Origin: Aquimarina spinulae
Lineage (GTDB): Bacteria > Bacteroidota > Bacteroidia > Flavobacteriales > Flavobacteriaceae
Assembly (NCBI RefSeq): GCF_943373825.1
Contig: NZ_CALSBP010000002.1
Coordinates: 3,895,501-3,959,500 of the forward strand
DNA: 64,000 bases
Reading direction: 5' to 3'
Shown here one piece after another: positions 42,076 through 51,879 of this stretch; the stretch's first letter is position 1; every line of letters starts with the position of its first letter. The notes beneath the pieces were generated by a model. It saw nothing but the letters and a program-made list of their open reading frames with translations. It was not told the origin of the DNA and searched no databases. A program made the position numbers and the translations under genes.

Positions 42076-43211
42076 TGGGGCCAATTAGAGTATTACAGAT
42101 TTTTACTATTATGAATCGGGGAGGAGCAGAATCCATGATCATGAACTATTATCGTAATATAGATAGAGATAAAGTTCAGTTTGACTTTTTGGTGCATAGA
42201 AAAGGAAAAGCGGCTTTTGATGATGAAATCAAAAGCTTAGGAGGAAATATCTATATCATGGATCCAATTAATCCTTTTTTTCCAAAAGAATATTATGATA
42301 AACTCAGAACATTTTTTAATGAACATAAAGGATATACGATAGTACATTCTCATCTAAACACATTTAGTAGTTTTCCTCTAAAAATAGCAAAAGAGTTTAA
42401 TATCCCTTGTAGAATTGCCCACGCACATACTGCGTTTGAAAATATTAAACTTAGAAATTTTGTACCTAACAAAGAAAACGTAACAGAAACGGTAAAAAAA
42501 CTCATAAAATTTAGGTTAAGAAAAAAGGTGAGTACCTATGCTACCCATCGTTTTTCTTGCGGAGACAAAGCAGGGCAATGGCTTTTTGGTAAAAACAATG
42601 ATTTTTACACCATGAATAATGCTATAGACACCAAAAAATTTGTCTATAAGCCAGAAACAGATCAGAAATATAGAAAAGAATTGAATCTGGAAGGTAAAGT
42701 ATTAATAGGACATGTAGGACGTCTTAATAATGCAAAAAACCATTCCTATTTACTCCGAATATTTGCCAATATTCTGGAAGAAAGACCAGACTGTATCTTA
42801 GTACTTGTAGGGAATGGAGAATTACAACAGGCTATAGAACAAGAAATTGATGATTTGGGAATCCAGGATCAGGTTAGAATGTTAGGGGTTAGATCTGATA
42901 TTTCAGAATTACTTCAGATGATGGATATTTTTGTCTTTCCTTCATTTTATGAAGGCCTTCCTGTTACTTTAATTGAAGCTCAGGCTGCAGGGCTTAGGAT
43001 TTTGGCATCCGATACAATTACTCGAGAAGTAAAGCTAACCGATGATATCGAATTTGTTTCGATTCAAAAACCGACTAGTTTTTGGGTACATAAAATATTC
43101 GATATTTTACCATATAAAAAACAAGATAACAGCGATAAAATTGCAAAAGCAGGTTATGATATCGGATCTAATACAGAAAAAATACAAAACTTTTATCTAA
43201 ATAATAAATAG
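42075..43211 (+). CDS. Glycosyltransferase family 4, tandem paralogue 1
   Basis: 378 residues. 'FTIMNRGGAESMIMNYYRNIDRDKVQFDFLVH' (about 10-42) and donor motif 'PSFYEGLPVTLIEAQAAGL'. Typical of the EpsF/CapM-like group (GAESMIMNYYR). Clearly paralogous to the protein at 44663 with the same length and matching motifs along the whole chain; the PaaK-like gene lies between the two. Confidence 0.92.
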   Translation: MGPIRVLQIFTIMNRGGAESMIMNYYRNIDRDKVQFDFLVHRKGKAAFDDEIKSLGGNIYIMDPINPFFPKEYYDKLRTFFNEHKGYTIVHSHLNTFSSFPLKIAKEFNIPCRIAHAHTAFENIKLRNFVPNKENVTETVKKLIKFRLRKKVSTYATHRFSCGDKAGQWLFGKNNDFYTMNNAIDTKKFVYKPETDQKYRKELNLEGKVLIGHVGRLNNAKNHSYLLRIFANILEERPDCILVLVGNGELQQAIEQEIDDLGIQDQVRMLGVRSDISELLQMMDIFVFPSFYEGLPVTLIEAQAAGLRILASDTITREVKLTDDIEFVSIQKPTSFWVHKIFDILPYKKQDNSDKIAKAGYDIGSNTEKIQNFYLNNK

Positions 43212-43213
43212 TT

Positions 43214-44608
43214 ATGGGAAATATGCAGGACAAGATTTATGAACAATCTCCGCATTTTATACAAAATTGGATTGTTTCTATCTATAATCTTTTAGCATAT
43301 AAAAAAAGGTATTCTGGGAAATATAAATATTTCCTGAAAGCGTATTTACAAAAAAGAAATTTGTCATTAGACGAACTGAAAGAACTGCAAATTGAAAAAT
43401 ACAAAGAGCTTATATTGCATACAAAAAATCATTCTGAGTATTATAGAAATATTTTCTCTAAGATAGAGTCTCCAGAAGATCTGGCCAATATAAAACAACT
43501 GCCAATAATTGATAAAGAGACCTTAAGAAATAATCTGTCAGATATTTATACAGTTGAAAAAAGCGAAGGTATACTTTCTAAAACAGGGGGTACAACCGGG
43601 AAATCTTTAGAAGTAGTATATACTCATGATGATATACAGGAACGATTTGCATTGCTTGATGATTTTAGAAATGAATTTGGATACAAACTCGGTAAGAAAA
43701 CGGCATGGTTTAGTGGTAAAAACCTTTTAAGCAAAAGAGATCTGAAAAAAAACAGATTCTGGAAGACGGATCATATTCATAAAGTGAGATATTACTCTAC
43801 GTTTCATATTCATGGAAAATACCTAAAACATTATATTAACGATCTAATTTCGTATAAGCCTCAATATATGGTTGGTTTTCCTTCAACAATGTATGAAATT
43901 GCAAAATACGGAATGGCTCACAATATAGACTTTCCTGCAAATATTATAACAGCAATATTTCCAACAGCAGAAACCATCACAGACGATATTAGAGATGTTC
44001 TTGAAGGGTATTTTAAAACAAATCTATACAACCAATACGCATCTTCTGAAGGAGCTCCGTTTATTTTTGAATGCAAAAATAAAAAGCTACACATGGATTT
44101 AAAAAGTGGAGTTTTTGAAGTTTTAAATGAAAATAATGAGCCCAGTAAAAAAGGAAGACTTGTAGTAACTTCTTTTACAACTCATGGTACTCCGTTAATA
44201 CGATACGATATAGGAGATCAAATTGAATTAGGAGATAGTAATGATACATGTGATTGTGGAAATAATAATCCATTAGTTAAAGAAGTTTTGGGACGTATCT
44301 CAGATTATATATACTCTGAAGAAATTGGTAAGATTAATCTTGGTAATATCTCTAATTGTTTAAAAGGAGTTAAAGGAATTATTAAATTCCAAATTCAGCA
44401 AAATGTAATCGATAGCCTTTTGGTTTTAATAGAAAAAGATGATCAGATATACTCATCGGAGTATGAAAAAGTGTTTTTAAAAAACTTAAGAGATCGCGTT
44501 GGGGCTAGTATTGCTATTGAACTAAAACATGTTGCCGAAATACCAGTAGAGAAAAGTGGGAAATATAGATTGATAAAAAATAACATCAAAGAAGAAATTA
44601 GTATCTAA
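43214..44608 (+). CDS. PaaK/CapK-like adenylate-forming enzyme
   Basis: 464 residues. 'LSKTGGTTGKSLEVVYTHDD' (P-loop, about 121-140), 'NQYASSEGAPFIFEC' (A5-like), 'LIRYDIGDQIEL' (A7-like) and a C-terminal 'EKSGKYRLIKN' with the catalytic Lys region. The phenylacetate-CoA ligase family includes CapK-type enzymes in capsule loci; they probably activate an acid for transfer to a sugar. Cysteines 'CDCGNNNP' (about 336-343) resemble the metal site of such proteins. Acid unknown. Located 3 bp after the preceding glycosyltransferase. Confidence 0.85.
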   Translation: MGNMQDKIYEQSPHFIQNWIVSIYNLLAYKKRYSGKYKYFLKAYLQKRNLSLDELKELQIEKYKELILHTKNHSEYYRNIFSKIESPEDLANIKQLPIIDKETLRNNLSDIYTVEKSEGILSKTGGTTGKSLEVVYTHDDIQERFALLDDFRNEFGYKLGKKTAWFSGKNLLSKRDLKKNRFWKTDHIHKVRYYSTFHIHGKYLKHYINDLISYKPQYMVGFPSTMYEIAKYGMAHNIDFPANIITAIFPTAETITDDIRDVLEGYFKTNLYNQYASSEGAPFIFECKNKKLHMDLKSGVFEVLNENNEPSKKGRLVVTSFTTHGTPLIRYDIGDQIELGDSNDTCDCGNNNPLVKEVLGRISDYIYSEEIGKINLGNISNCLKGVKGIIKFQIQQNVIDSLLVLIEKDDQIYSSEYEKVFLKNLRDRVGASIAIELKHVAEIPVEKSGKYRLIKNNIKEEISI

Positions 44609-44662
44609 TTTGATAGTTAGCAAAAATGTAGTGTTGTTGCGGTAACAAATAATTATTATAAA

Positions 44663-45799
44663 ATGATCAAAGTTTTACAGGTTTTTACGATGATGGATAG
44701 GGGAGGTTCAGAATCTATGATTATGAACTATTATAGGAAGATAGATAGAGAAAAAATTCAGTTTGATTTTCTGGTACATAGAAAAGAGAAATGTGATTTT
44801 GATGATGAAATTGAAAGCCTGGGAGGAAAAATTTATAGATTGTCACCAATAAATCCAATATTTCCGGGAAAATACTATGAAGAATTAAGAGCGTTTTTTA
44901 AAACCCATACAGAGTACACTATTATTCACTCTCACCTCAATACATTTAGTTGTTTTCCGATTAAAATAGCTAAAGAGTTTAGTATTCCAATTAGGATTGT
45001 TCATGCACATATTGCAATCGAAAAAATTAAATTTTCGGATCTAATCCCTAGTAAAGAAAATCTTATAGATACGGTTAAAAAGCTGATAAAATTTCGATTA
45101 AAAAACAAAAATCGTAAGGATGCTACACATTATTTTTCGTGTGGAGATAAAGCGGGGCAATGGCTTTTTGGTAAAAACACAGAATTTTTAACCATGAACA
45201 ATGCTATTGATACCGAAAAATTTGTTTTCGATCCAATAACAAGAAAAGAGTACAGAAAAGAAATGGGAGTTGAAGATCAATTTGTGATCGGCCATGTCGG
45301 AAGATTGGATACTCAAAAAAATCATATATTCTTAATACAGATATTTGCTCGTATTATTGAAAACCATCCCAATGCTAAGCTGATGCTAGTGGGAGAGGGG
45401 CCTTTGAGAGAGAAAATTGCTACTGAAGCCAAACGTCTTGGTGTAGAGGATGATGTTATGATTTTAGGAGTTCGATCAGATATTCCAGAATTGTTACAAG
45501 CATTTGATTCTTTTGTATTTCCTTCGTTTTATGAAGGGCTACCAGTAACACTTATCGAAGCACAGGCAGCCGGACTTAAGATTTTTGCTTCAGATACTAT
45601 TACAACCGAAGTAAGTTTAACCAACGATATCGAATTTTTGTCAATTAAAGACACTGCAGAGTTTTGGGCAAATAAAGTGGTAAAAGCAATGTCATATACC
45701 AGAATAAATAATAAAACTCAAATCGTTAATGGAGGATATGATATTATTTCGAATACAAAACGAATTGAAGAATTTTACCTTCAACAAATAAACCATTAA
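44663..45799 (+). CDS. Glycosyltransferase family 4, tandem paralogue 2
   Basis: 378 residues. 'FTMMDRGGSESMIMNYYRKIDREKIQFDFLVH', 'HYFSCGDKAGQWLFGKNTEF', 'GHVGRLDTQKNH' and 'PSFYEGLPVTLIEAQAAGL' repeat the pattern of the gene at 42075. The two arose by duplication and then diverged, which suggests two different linkages or donors in the repeat unit. Confidence 0.92.
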   Translation: MIKVLQVFTMMDRGGSESMIMNYYRKIDREKIQFDFLVHRKEKCDFDDEIESLGGKIYRLSPINPIFPGKYYEELRAFFKTHTEYTIIHSHLNTFSCFPIKIAKEFSIPIRIVHAHIAIEKIKFSDLIPSKENLIDTVKKLIKFRLKNKNRKDATHYFSCGDKAGQWLFGKNTEFLTMNNAIDTEKFVFDPITRKEYRKEMGVEDQFVIGHVGRLDTQKNHIFLIQIFARIIENHPNAKLMLVGEGPLREKIATEAKRLGVEDDVMILGVRSDIPELLQAFDSFVFPSFYEGLPVTLIEAQAAGLKIFASDTITTEVSLTNDIEFLSIKDTAEFWANKVVKAMSYTRINNKTQIVNGGYDIISNTKRIEEFYLQQINH

Positions 45800-45826
45800 T
45801 TTTTATGCTAAAATCCATATAGATAT

Positions 45827-47239
45827 ATGCTTTTTAATTCGATAGATTTTTTCGTATTTCTTTCTTTAGTTTTTATAGGCTATTGGTTTATTACGTACAA
45901 AAATCTAAAGGTGCAAAATGTGTTATTACTTATTGCCAGCTACGTGTTTTATGGTTGGTGGGATTGGCGTTTTTTGTCTTTGATAGCATTAAGTACGATT
46001 ATTGATTATACAGCAGGGTCTCGAATACATCAGTCTAAAGAAGTTTTGGTAAAAAAGAGGTGGCTTTGGGTAAGTATTGTTTTCAATTTAGGAATGTTAG
46101 GTTTTTTTAAATACTATAACTTTTTTATAGATTCCTGGATTGATCTTTTTGCTTCTGTAGGTTATGAACTTCAAAGTACATGGACTTTAAAGATTATTCT
46201 GCCTGTTGGTATTTCGTTTTACACTTTTCAGACCTTATCATACTCGATAGATATTTATAGAGAAAAATTACAACCCACTAAGGATTTCATCGCTTTTGCT
46301 GCATTTGTAGCTTTCTTTCCGCAGTTAGTCGCAGGACCTATAGAAAGGGCAACCAATCTGGTACCACAGTTTTTAAAGAAAAGAACATTTACATATCAAA
46401 CTTTTTCTTATGGAATAAAGTTAATGATCTGGGGATTCTTTCTGAAATTGGTTGTAGCAGATAGAGCTGCTATTTATGTAAATGCGGTATATAACAATAC
46501 AGAAAATCATGATGGATTAAGTTTTATTGCAGCAACAGTATTATTCGCTTTTCAGATCTATGGGGATTTTGCTGGGTATTCATTAATTGCTATAGGAACA
46601 TCCAAACTTTTTGGTTTTGATTTGATGACCAACTTTAGGCGACCATATTTTTCGGCATCGGTAAGTGAGTTTTGGACCAGATGGCATATTTCGTTATCAA
46701 CATGGTTTAGAGATTATTTATACATACCATTAGGAGGAAATCGAGTAGCAAAACCAAGATGGTTATTTAACCTTTTTATCACGTTTTTAATTAGTGGGCT
46801 ATGGCACGGAGCAAACTGGACTTTTGTGGTTTGGGGAGCTTTAAACGGATTCTATCTCATTTTAGAAGTTCTTGTATTCAAAAAAAGAAGAAAAGGAGTG
46901 TTTAATGTGTTATTGACATTTGTATTGATCAATTTTGCATGGGTATTCTTTAGAGCAAATAGTATTGAAGATGCTTTTTTTATTATAAAAAGAATCTGTA
47001 CGGTGCCAGGAAGATTATATATAGGGAGCGGAGATGATATTACAGCCTCATTATATGCAACCTTGGCAATTGCTATTCTGGTCCTAGTAGAATTGAAAAA
47101 AGAATATTTTAATACTTTGTTTTCGATTTCTAATCATAAGTATGAATTTGTACGATTAACAGGATATGCTGTTCTGATTTATATAATTATGTATTTTGGA
47201 GTATTTGGTAAAAGTCAGTTTATTTATTTTCAGTTTTAA
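45827..47239 (+). CDS. MBOAT O-acyltransferase, AlgI-like, copy 2
   Basis: 470 residues, about 11 membrane segments. 'ILPVGISFYTFQTLSYSIDIY', 'FFPQLVAGPIERATNLVPQF', 'FQIYGDFAGYSLIAIG', 'RWHISLSTWFRDYLYIPLGGNRV' and the catalytic His of 'GLWHGANWTFVVWG' (about 322-335). The FRDYLYIPLGG stretch makes it closer to AlgI-type alginate acetylases than copy 1. Ends in KSQFIYFQF. Followed 3 bp later by its SGNH partner; no adenylation or carrier gene sits immediately beside it, so acetyl-CoA may be the acyl source. Confidence 0.94.
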   Translation: MLFNSIDFFVFLSLVFIGYWFITYKNLKVQNVLLLIASYVFYGWWDWRFLSLIALSTIIDYTAGSRIHQSKEVLVKKRWLWVSIVFNLGMLGFFKYYNFFIDSWIDLFASVGYELQSTWTLKIILPVGISFYTFQTLSYSIDIYREKLQPTKDFIAFAAFVAFFPQLVAGPIERATNLVPQFLKKRTFTYQTFSYGIKLMIWGFFLKLVVADRAAIYVNAVYNNTENHDGLSFIAATVLFAFQIYGDFAGYSLIAIGTSKLFGFDLMTNFRRPYFSASVSEFWTRWHISLSTWFRDYLYIPLGGNRVAKPRWLFNLFITFLISGLWHGANWTFVVWGALNGFYLILEVLVFKKRRKGVFNVLLTFVLINFAWVFFRANSIEDAFFIIKRICTVPGRLYIGSGDDITASLYATLAIAILVLVELKKEYFNTLFSISNHKYEFVRLTGYAVLIYIIMYFGVFGKSQFIYFQF

Positions 47240-47242
47240 AAT

Positions 47243-48181
47243 ATGATTAGAAAAGAATATAAGACATCATTAATCAAGCTTGGAAAATTTCTTGTGATTT
47301 TTCTCCTAGTTGATTTTGCTTTAGGAATGATCTCTAAACAATTGTTTTTTAGTCAGGAAACCGGAAAATATGCCAGATCTACTTATGCCATACAAGAAAC
47401 AAATGCAAAAGTGTTAATTTTCGGAAGTTCTCATGCTCACCGACATTATGTACCCGAGGTTATAGAAACAGAATTAAAAAAGTCTTGTTATAATGCAGGG
47501 GCAGAGGGGCAGCAATTATTATATCATGTGGCACTTCAAAAAATGATTATTAAACGAATGCAACCCGAGTTAATGATCTTAAATATCGATGAAGATTTTT
47601 TATATCATACTAAAGAAGCATATGATAGGCTTAGTGATCTGCATCCCTATTATTCGGATTATAGAGATGATTTAAGACCTATATTAGGATTACAATCTAA
47701 GCTGGTAGACTTTAAATTATTTTTCAAAGGATACCAAACCAATTCAACAATTATGCATGTTATTCGGTATTATGCATCACCCCAGCTGGATTATAAAGGA
47801 TACAGACCATTATTTGGAAAAGTTAAACCTTCTAAGCATATAAACGAAGAAGCTCAATCAAAAATTGAAAAAGGAGTAGAGGATATAGATCAAAATTTTG
47901 TAGCTGCGCTCCAGATGTTTATTGCAACCGCTAAGGATCATAATATAGATTTGGTTTTTGTTACTTCCCCGACTTATTTTACTGTAGATCATTCTATGAA
48001 TACTTCTTTTAATAGGATTAAGGCAATAGCCGAAAAAGAAAATATTCCTTTTGTAGATTTTTTTAATGATCAACAATTTATGGGTAAACCAACATTGTTT
48101 CATGATCCATCACATTTAAATAATGATGGTGCAAAGTTATTTACCGAAAAATTAGCAGACCAGATCAGAAAGTTTAAATAA
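47243..48181 (+). CDS. SGNH-like anchored protein, partner of MBOAT copy 2
   Basis: 312 residues. N-terminal membrane anchor (about 13-30), then 'VLIFGSSHAHRHYVPEVI' (nucleophile block) and 'LFHDPSHLNNDGAKLF' (Asp-x-x-His block near the end). The GSS/H variant of the first block differs from the GDS of copy 1 and of the gene at 62949. Expected in the periplasm, transferring the acyl group delivered by the MBOAT protein. Last plus-strand gene before a bidirectional terminator. Confidence 0.78.
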   Translation: MIRKEYKTSLIKLGKFLVIFLLVDFALGMISKQLFFSQETGKYARSTYAIQETNAKVLIFGSSHAHRHYVPEVIETELKKSCYNAGAEGQQLLYHVALQKMIIKRMQPELMILNIDEDFLYHTKEAYDRLSDLHPYYSDYRDDLRPILGLQSKLVDFKLFFKGYQTNSTIMHVIRYYASPQLDYKGYRPLFGKVKPSKHINEEAQSKIEKGVEDIDQNFVAALQMFIATAKDHNIDLVFVTSPTYFTVDHSMNTSFNRIKAIAEKENIPFVDFFNDQQFMGKPTLFHDPSHLNNDGAKLFTEKLADQIRKFK

Positions 48182-48248
48182 CGTGAGTTCGACGTTATTA
48201 TATTAGTGAGGCGCCTTTTTAAAACTAAAACCTTATATCGATTTCACG

Positions 48249-48274
48249 TTTAATACTATTATGATAGTATTAAA
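48249..48274. repeat. Perfect 11-bp inverted repeat before terminator
   Basis: TTTAATACTAT and ATAGTATTAAA with loop TATG. It stands 15 bp before the terminator hairpin between the two convergent transcripts and may protect the mRNA end or act as an extra terminator. Confidence 0.5.
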
Positions 48275-48288
48275 ATTGATCATACAAT

Positions 48289-48323
48289 AAAAAAAACCAG
48301 AGTATAACAACTCTGGTTTTTTT
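48289..48323. terminator. Bidirectional terminator between convergent genes
   Basis: Run of A, CCAGAG, an 8-base loop, CTCTGG, run of T. It ends the plus-strand polysaccharide transcript after the SGNH gene and the minus-strand beta-helix lipoprotein transcript. Confidence 0.9.
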
Positions 48324-48342
48324 ATAGAATATTTTAAACTAA

Positions 48343-50319
48343 TTAGTTACATGTATTACCTGTATCGGTTATCGCACCTGGATTAGTAGAATTGTTATTT
48401 ATACATACAAATCTCGCTGCACCAGTTGGTTCAAAGATGGTATTATTAAGCAACGTTACTGATGAGTTATCTCCGAATAATCGAATTCCATCACTCTCTG
48501 TAGGGCTAATTTTAGTATTTCCAGAAACTTCTATATTAGAAGCATCTCCAATTTGTAAACCACCATCTACCTTATTATTTTTAAATATAACACCATGGGT
48601 TTTTGTAAAGTTTACAGCTTTAGAAGTTGTAAATGTATTATCTTCTAGGGTTATACGATAATCACTATATTCTGGCTTATTATTAAGCTGTGCAAAATAT
48701 ACGTGAAAACGACCTCCATTAACTGTATTACGTTTTAAGGAGATATTTTTTGCAAAAGAATTTGTAGCACTTATAGCATTACCAGTTGTGGTAATGTTAT
48801 TATCATTAAATTCTGAATTCTTAGATTTTCCAAACTGTAATCCTATAGCACAATTGGTTATTGTATTATTAGTGATATCGGTATCATCGGCATTGGTAGC
48901 AATTGCCAAATCATATCCAGAGATGTTATTACCAGAAATTAGATTGTTGAAAGCAGTTTCACCACCATCTGCTGCAAATATGGCAAATCGCTCTTTAGCT
49001 TTTTCAGATAATGCTTTAAACGTATTATTAATGATTTTTGTACCGTTGGTATGTGTATATACTAATTGGGTTTCAAAATTATTTTCCTCAACAGTTACGG
49101 TCTGACCAATAGTTATAGATACAGATCCACCACCACTACCAGTTTCAGTATTTCCTTTGATAAGAACGTCAAACACTCTTTCGAACTCTTTAAGCTCTCC
49201 TGTATCAGGATCTCTTCTTCTTGTAGCTTCAATATTAATTGCATATTTTACTTCACCACCATCAGAATTTGTAGAAGAGTTACCAGTATTGGTAAACGTA
49301 TTATTTAATATTTTGATATCTCTACCTTCTGTCAAAGCGATACTCATTCTTCTACTATTCTCGAATTTACAGTTTTGTACAGTTACATTGGTTGTAGGGT
49401 TATAGGTGTCTGGATTAAAAGAAAAACCAATAGAGTTAATATTAAGAGAACCACTAGATCCGTCAACAAATCGAACACCATCTATGGTAACATTTCTTCC
49501 AGAACGGATTAACAAAGTATGTGAACCATACTGTCCTGCTAATTCACCAGGAGGATAAGCTCTTAGATCTCTATCACCATATAAAACTCCTCCAGATATA
49601 GTAATGTTTTCTGCATCTCGCACAGCTAACAGGGCTCCTCTTTCATGTTCTGCAGTACCAGGAAAAACACGTAGGTTAGTATTATCAGACATGACCAGGT
49701 TAAAATCAGAAGGCACATTTATGGCTTCAATACCTTTATGATGAACTGTAGAATATGGAGGTGTCGGATTGTGTATCTGGAAAAAAGCATCAAACTTACC
49801 AATCTGAAAAGTTTTAGCTCCATAACTTTTTGTGTACTCAAATAATCGTTCTAACTCAAAAGTGTTTTCTTGGGCAATGTCAGAAGTAGTAGTTCCTTCG
49901 ACAATACCTTTCCATCTCGAAGCAAAAAATTTAAAGGTAGGTTCTTTAAGTTGTACATCTCCTTCGATTTCTAAGTCAGAGCTTAGGAGTTCACCAGCGA
50001 TAGTACCACCAGCAAAAATTAATTTTCCATTTTTAACATCACCACCGTCAAATTCAAATTTAACATTAGCAGGTAGTGTAATCGTTTCTCCTTTAAGATC
50101 TAAAACACAATTAAATATAATTGTAGAATTGGGATCGACAGTAGATAAATCAAAATCACAAGGAGTAGTCACTACATTTGGTGGTGTATCTGCTATTGGA
50201 TCAATAACAGGAACTTCTCCTTCAGTATCTGGCGGAGCAACTTGATCAACATTTTCTTTGCTACAGGAAATAGCAATACAGCTCATAAAAATAAGTAGGT
50301 AATAAGGTAACTTTTTCAT
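48343..50319 (-). CDS. Right-handed parallel beta-helix lipoprotein
   Basis: 658 residues. Lipoprotein signal MKKLPYYLLIFMSCIAISC (Cys 19) and an acidic, Pro-rich linker. From about residue 230 to the end there are many solenoid turns of the form 'V.I.NN.F.N' such as 'NVTVQNCKFENSRRMSIALTEG', 'NNTFTNTGNSSTNS' and 'NNTITNCAIGLQFGKSKN', typical of beta-helix folds of polysaccharide lyases, epimerases and hydrolases. It is opposite in orientation and sits inside the locus, so it may cut or edit the exported polymer (inference). No catalytic residues can be named. Confidence 0.85.
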   Translation of the reverse strand: MKKLPYYLLIFMSCIAISCSKENVDQVAPPDTEGEVPVIDPIADTPPNVVTTPCDFDLSTVDPNSTIIFNCVLDLKGETITLPANVKFEFDGGDVKNGKLIFAGGTIAGELLSSDLEIEGDVQLKEPTFKFFASRWKGIVEGTTTSDIAQENTFELERLFEYTKSYGAKTFQIGKFDAFFQIHNPTPPYSTVHHKGIEAINVPSDFNLVMSDNTNLRVFPGTAEHERGALLAVRDAENITISGGVLYGDRDLRAYPPGELAGQYGSHTLLIRSGRNVTIDGVRFVDGSSGSLNINSIGFSFNPDTYNPTTNVTVQNCKFENSRRMSIALTEGRDIKILNNTFTNTGNSSTNSDGGEVKYAINIEATRRRDPDTGELKEFERVFDVLIKGNTETGSGGGSVSITIGQTVTVEENNFETQLVYTHTNGTKIINNTFKALSEKAKERFAIFAADGGETAFNNLISGNNISGYDLAIATNADDTDITNNTITNCAIGLQFGKSKNSEFNDNNITTTGNAISATNSFAKNISLKRNTVNGGRFHVYFAQLNNKPEYSDYRITLEDNTFTTSKAVNFTKTHGVIFKNNKVDGGLQIGDASNIEVSGNTKISPTESDGIRLFGDNSSVTLLNNTIFEPTGAARFVCINNNSTNPGAITDTGNTCN

Positions 50320-50632
50320 TTGGGGGGATATTTATTTGGGTTAATTATTTATTCTGATTTGAGTTATTTACCATGTTTTTTGAGTTTGTTGTTACTTTTT
50401 TGAGTTAGTTATTATGTGCACTAACGTAAGATTGGGAAATTAATTGTGTAAATTTTATTTGGAAATGTTAAATTTTCTTCAAAAAACGAAAATACTTGAT
50501 TTTACTAGGGCAAACCTTACTTTTTTTGTTGATTTTCCGCAGAAAACAACAAGATTCTTACTAGTTATTTTGTTTAGCGATTAAAAAATAAAAGAAACCA
50601 TAATTTAAAGTTTTCAAACACTCGCATATAAC

Positions 50633-50640
50633 TATATTTG
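50633..50640 (+). promoter_or_regulatory. Probable promoter of the second polysaccharide block
   Basis: TATATTTG, an exact -7 box 93 bp before the ATG at 50734; no clean -33 TTG. The 414-bp gap 50320-50733 otherwise holds AT-rich sequence and the divergent promoter region of the beta-helix gene; I see no further gene. Confidence 0.45.
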
Positions 50641-50733
50641 TATCCGAAAATATTTTAGAATCAACTCATTGTTATTGTTAATCAAAAATAGATAATGAGT
50701 TTACTAGTTATACTTTTTTAAGCCTGGGGAAAA

Positions 50734-51879
50734 ATGCAAAAAATAATTAGGGTTACTACCGTACCTATATCATTGGGGAAATTATTACAGGGACAATTAA
50801 AATTTATGTCTCAATATTATGATATCATTGGGGTATCGGGAGAAGGAGAAGGACAGTTAGATGTAGTGTCGCAAAACGAAGAAGTGCGTGTGATCCCGGT
50901 AGAGATGACTCGTAAGATTACTCCGTTCAAAGATCTAAAAGCGGTATATGCCCTGTACAAGTTGTTTAAAAAAGAAAAACCACAGATAGTACACAGTCAT
51001 ACCCCTAAGGCAGGAACATTATCTATGTTAGCTGCAAAACTGGCAGGAGTTCCACATCGTTTACATACTATTGCCGGATTACCACTACTCGAAGCTACTG
51101 GAGCAAAGAGAATACTGTTGGATACGGTAGAAAAAGCCACTTATGCCTGTGCTACCAAAATTTACCCAAATTCATCTGGGCTTAACGATATTATTATTAC
51201 TAATAAATATACGTCACCAAAAAAGTTAAAAGTTATTGCCAATGGGAGTTCTAACGGAATAGATACCTCTTTCTTTGATCCTGGACTTTATACTGAAGAA
51301 GAAAACCTGAAATTATCTGAGAGTCTTGGTATTCGACCCACAGACACTGTAATTATATATGTTGGTAGACTGGTAAAAGATAAAGGTATACATGAGCTTA
51401 TTGATGCGTTTAAGAAATTGAATACAACATCTGCTACTGCAAAATTACTATTGGTAGGTACTTATGAAAAGGATTTGGATCCATTATCCCCAGATGCCGA
51501 AGAAGAAATTAATACCAATCCAAATATTATTACGGTAGGCTGGCAGAATGATGTACGGCCTTATTTTGCCATTTCTGATATATTGGCATTTCCCAGTTAT
51601 CGCGAAGGGTTTCCTAATGTAGTGATGCAAGCAGCATCTATGGGATTAGCTAGTGTTGTTACCGATATTAATGGTTGTAATGAGATTATTACAGAGGGTA
51701 TAAATGGCAAAATCATCCCAGTAAAAAATGCAGAACAGTTGTTTAAGAATTTAAAAACGCTGGTAGAGGACAAGACCCAACGAGATACCTTGGCCGGTAA
51801 TGCACGAGAATCGATCACCAGTCGGTATGAACGAAAAGTCGTGTGGGAAGCGCTTTTAGAAGAGTATCGCGCGTTGTAA
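50734..51879 (+). CDS. Glycosyltransferase family 4, PglA-like
   Basis: 381 residues. 'QIVHSHTPKAGTLSMLAAKLAGVPHRLHTIAGLPLLEATG' region (about 88-128) and donor motif 'PSYREGFPNVVMQAASMGLASVV' (note Q where E is usual at the second position of ExxxxxxxE-type loops). The acceptor domain fits transferases that add the second sugar to undecaprenyl-linked diNAcBac or FucNAc. It is followed, after a 393-bp gap, by the phosphoglycosyltransferase. Confidence 0.9.
   Translation: MQKIIRVTTVPISLGKLLQGQLKFMSQYYDIIGVSGEGEGQLDVVSQNEEVRVIPVEMTRKITPFKDLKAVYALYKLFKKEKPQIVHSHTPKAGTLSMLAAKLAGVPHRLHTIAGLPLLEATGAKRILLDTVEKATYACATKIYPNSSGLNDIIITNKYTSPKKLKVIANGSSNGIDTSFFDPGLYTEEENLKLSESLGIRPTDTVIIYVGRLVKDKGIHELIDAFKKLNTTSATAKLLLVGTYEKDLDPLSPDAEEEINTNPNIITVGWQNDVRPYFAISDILAFPSYREGFPNVVMQAASMGLASVVTDINGCNEIITEGINGKIIPVKNAEQLFKNLKTLVEDKTQRDTLAGNARESITSRYERKVVWEALLEEYRAL

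Noticed and set aside
48392..50245. Several plus-strand frames of 80-137 codons opposite the beta-helix gene.
   Set aside because: Antisense of a repetitive solenoid; the minus-strand protein has a lipoprotein signal and coherent repeats.
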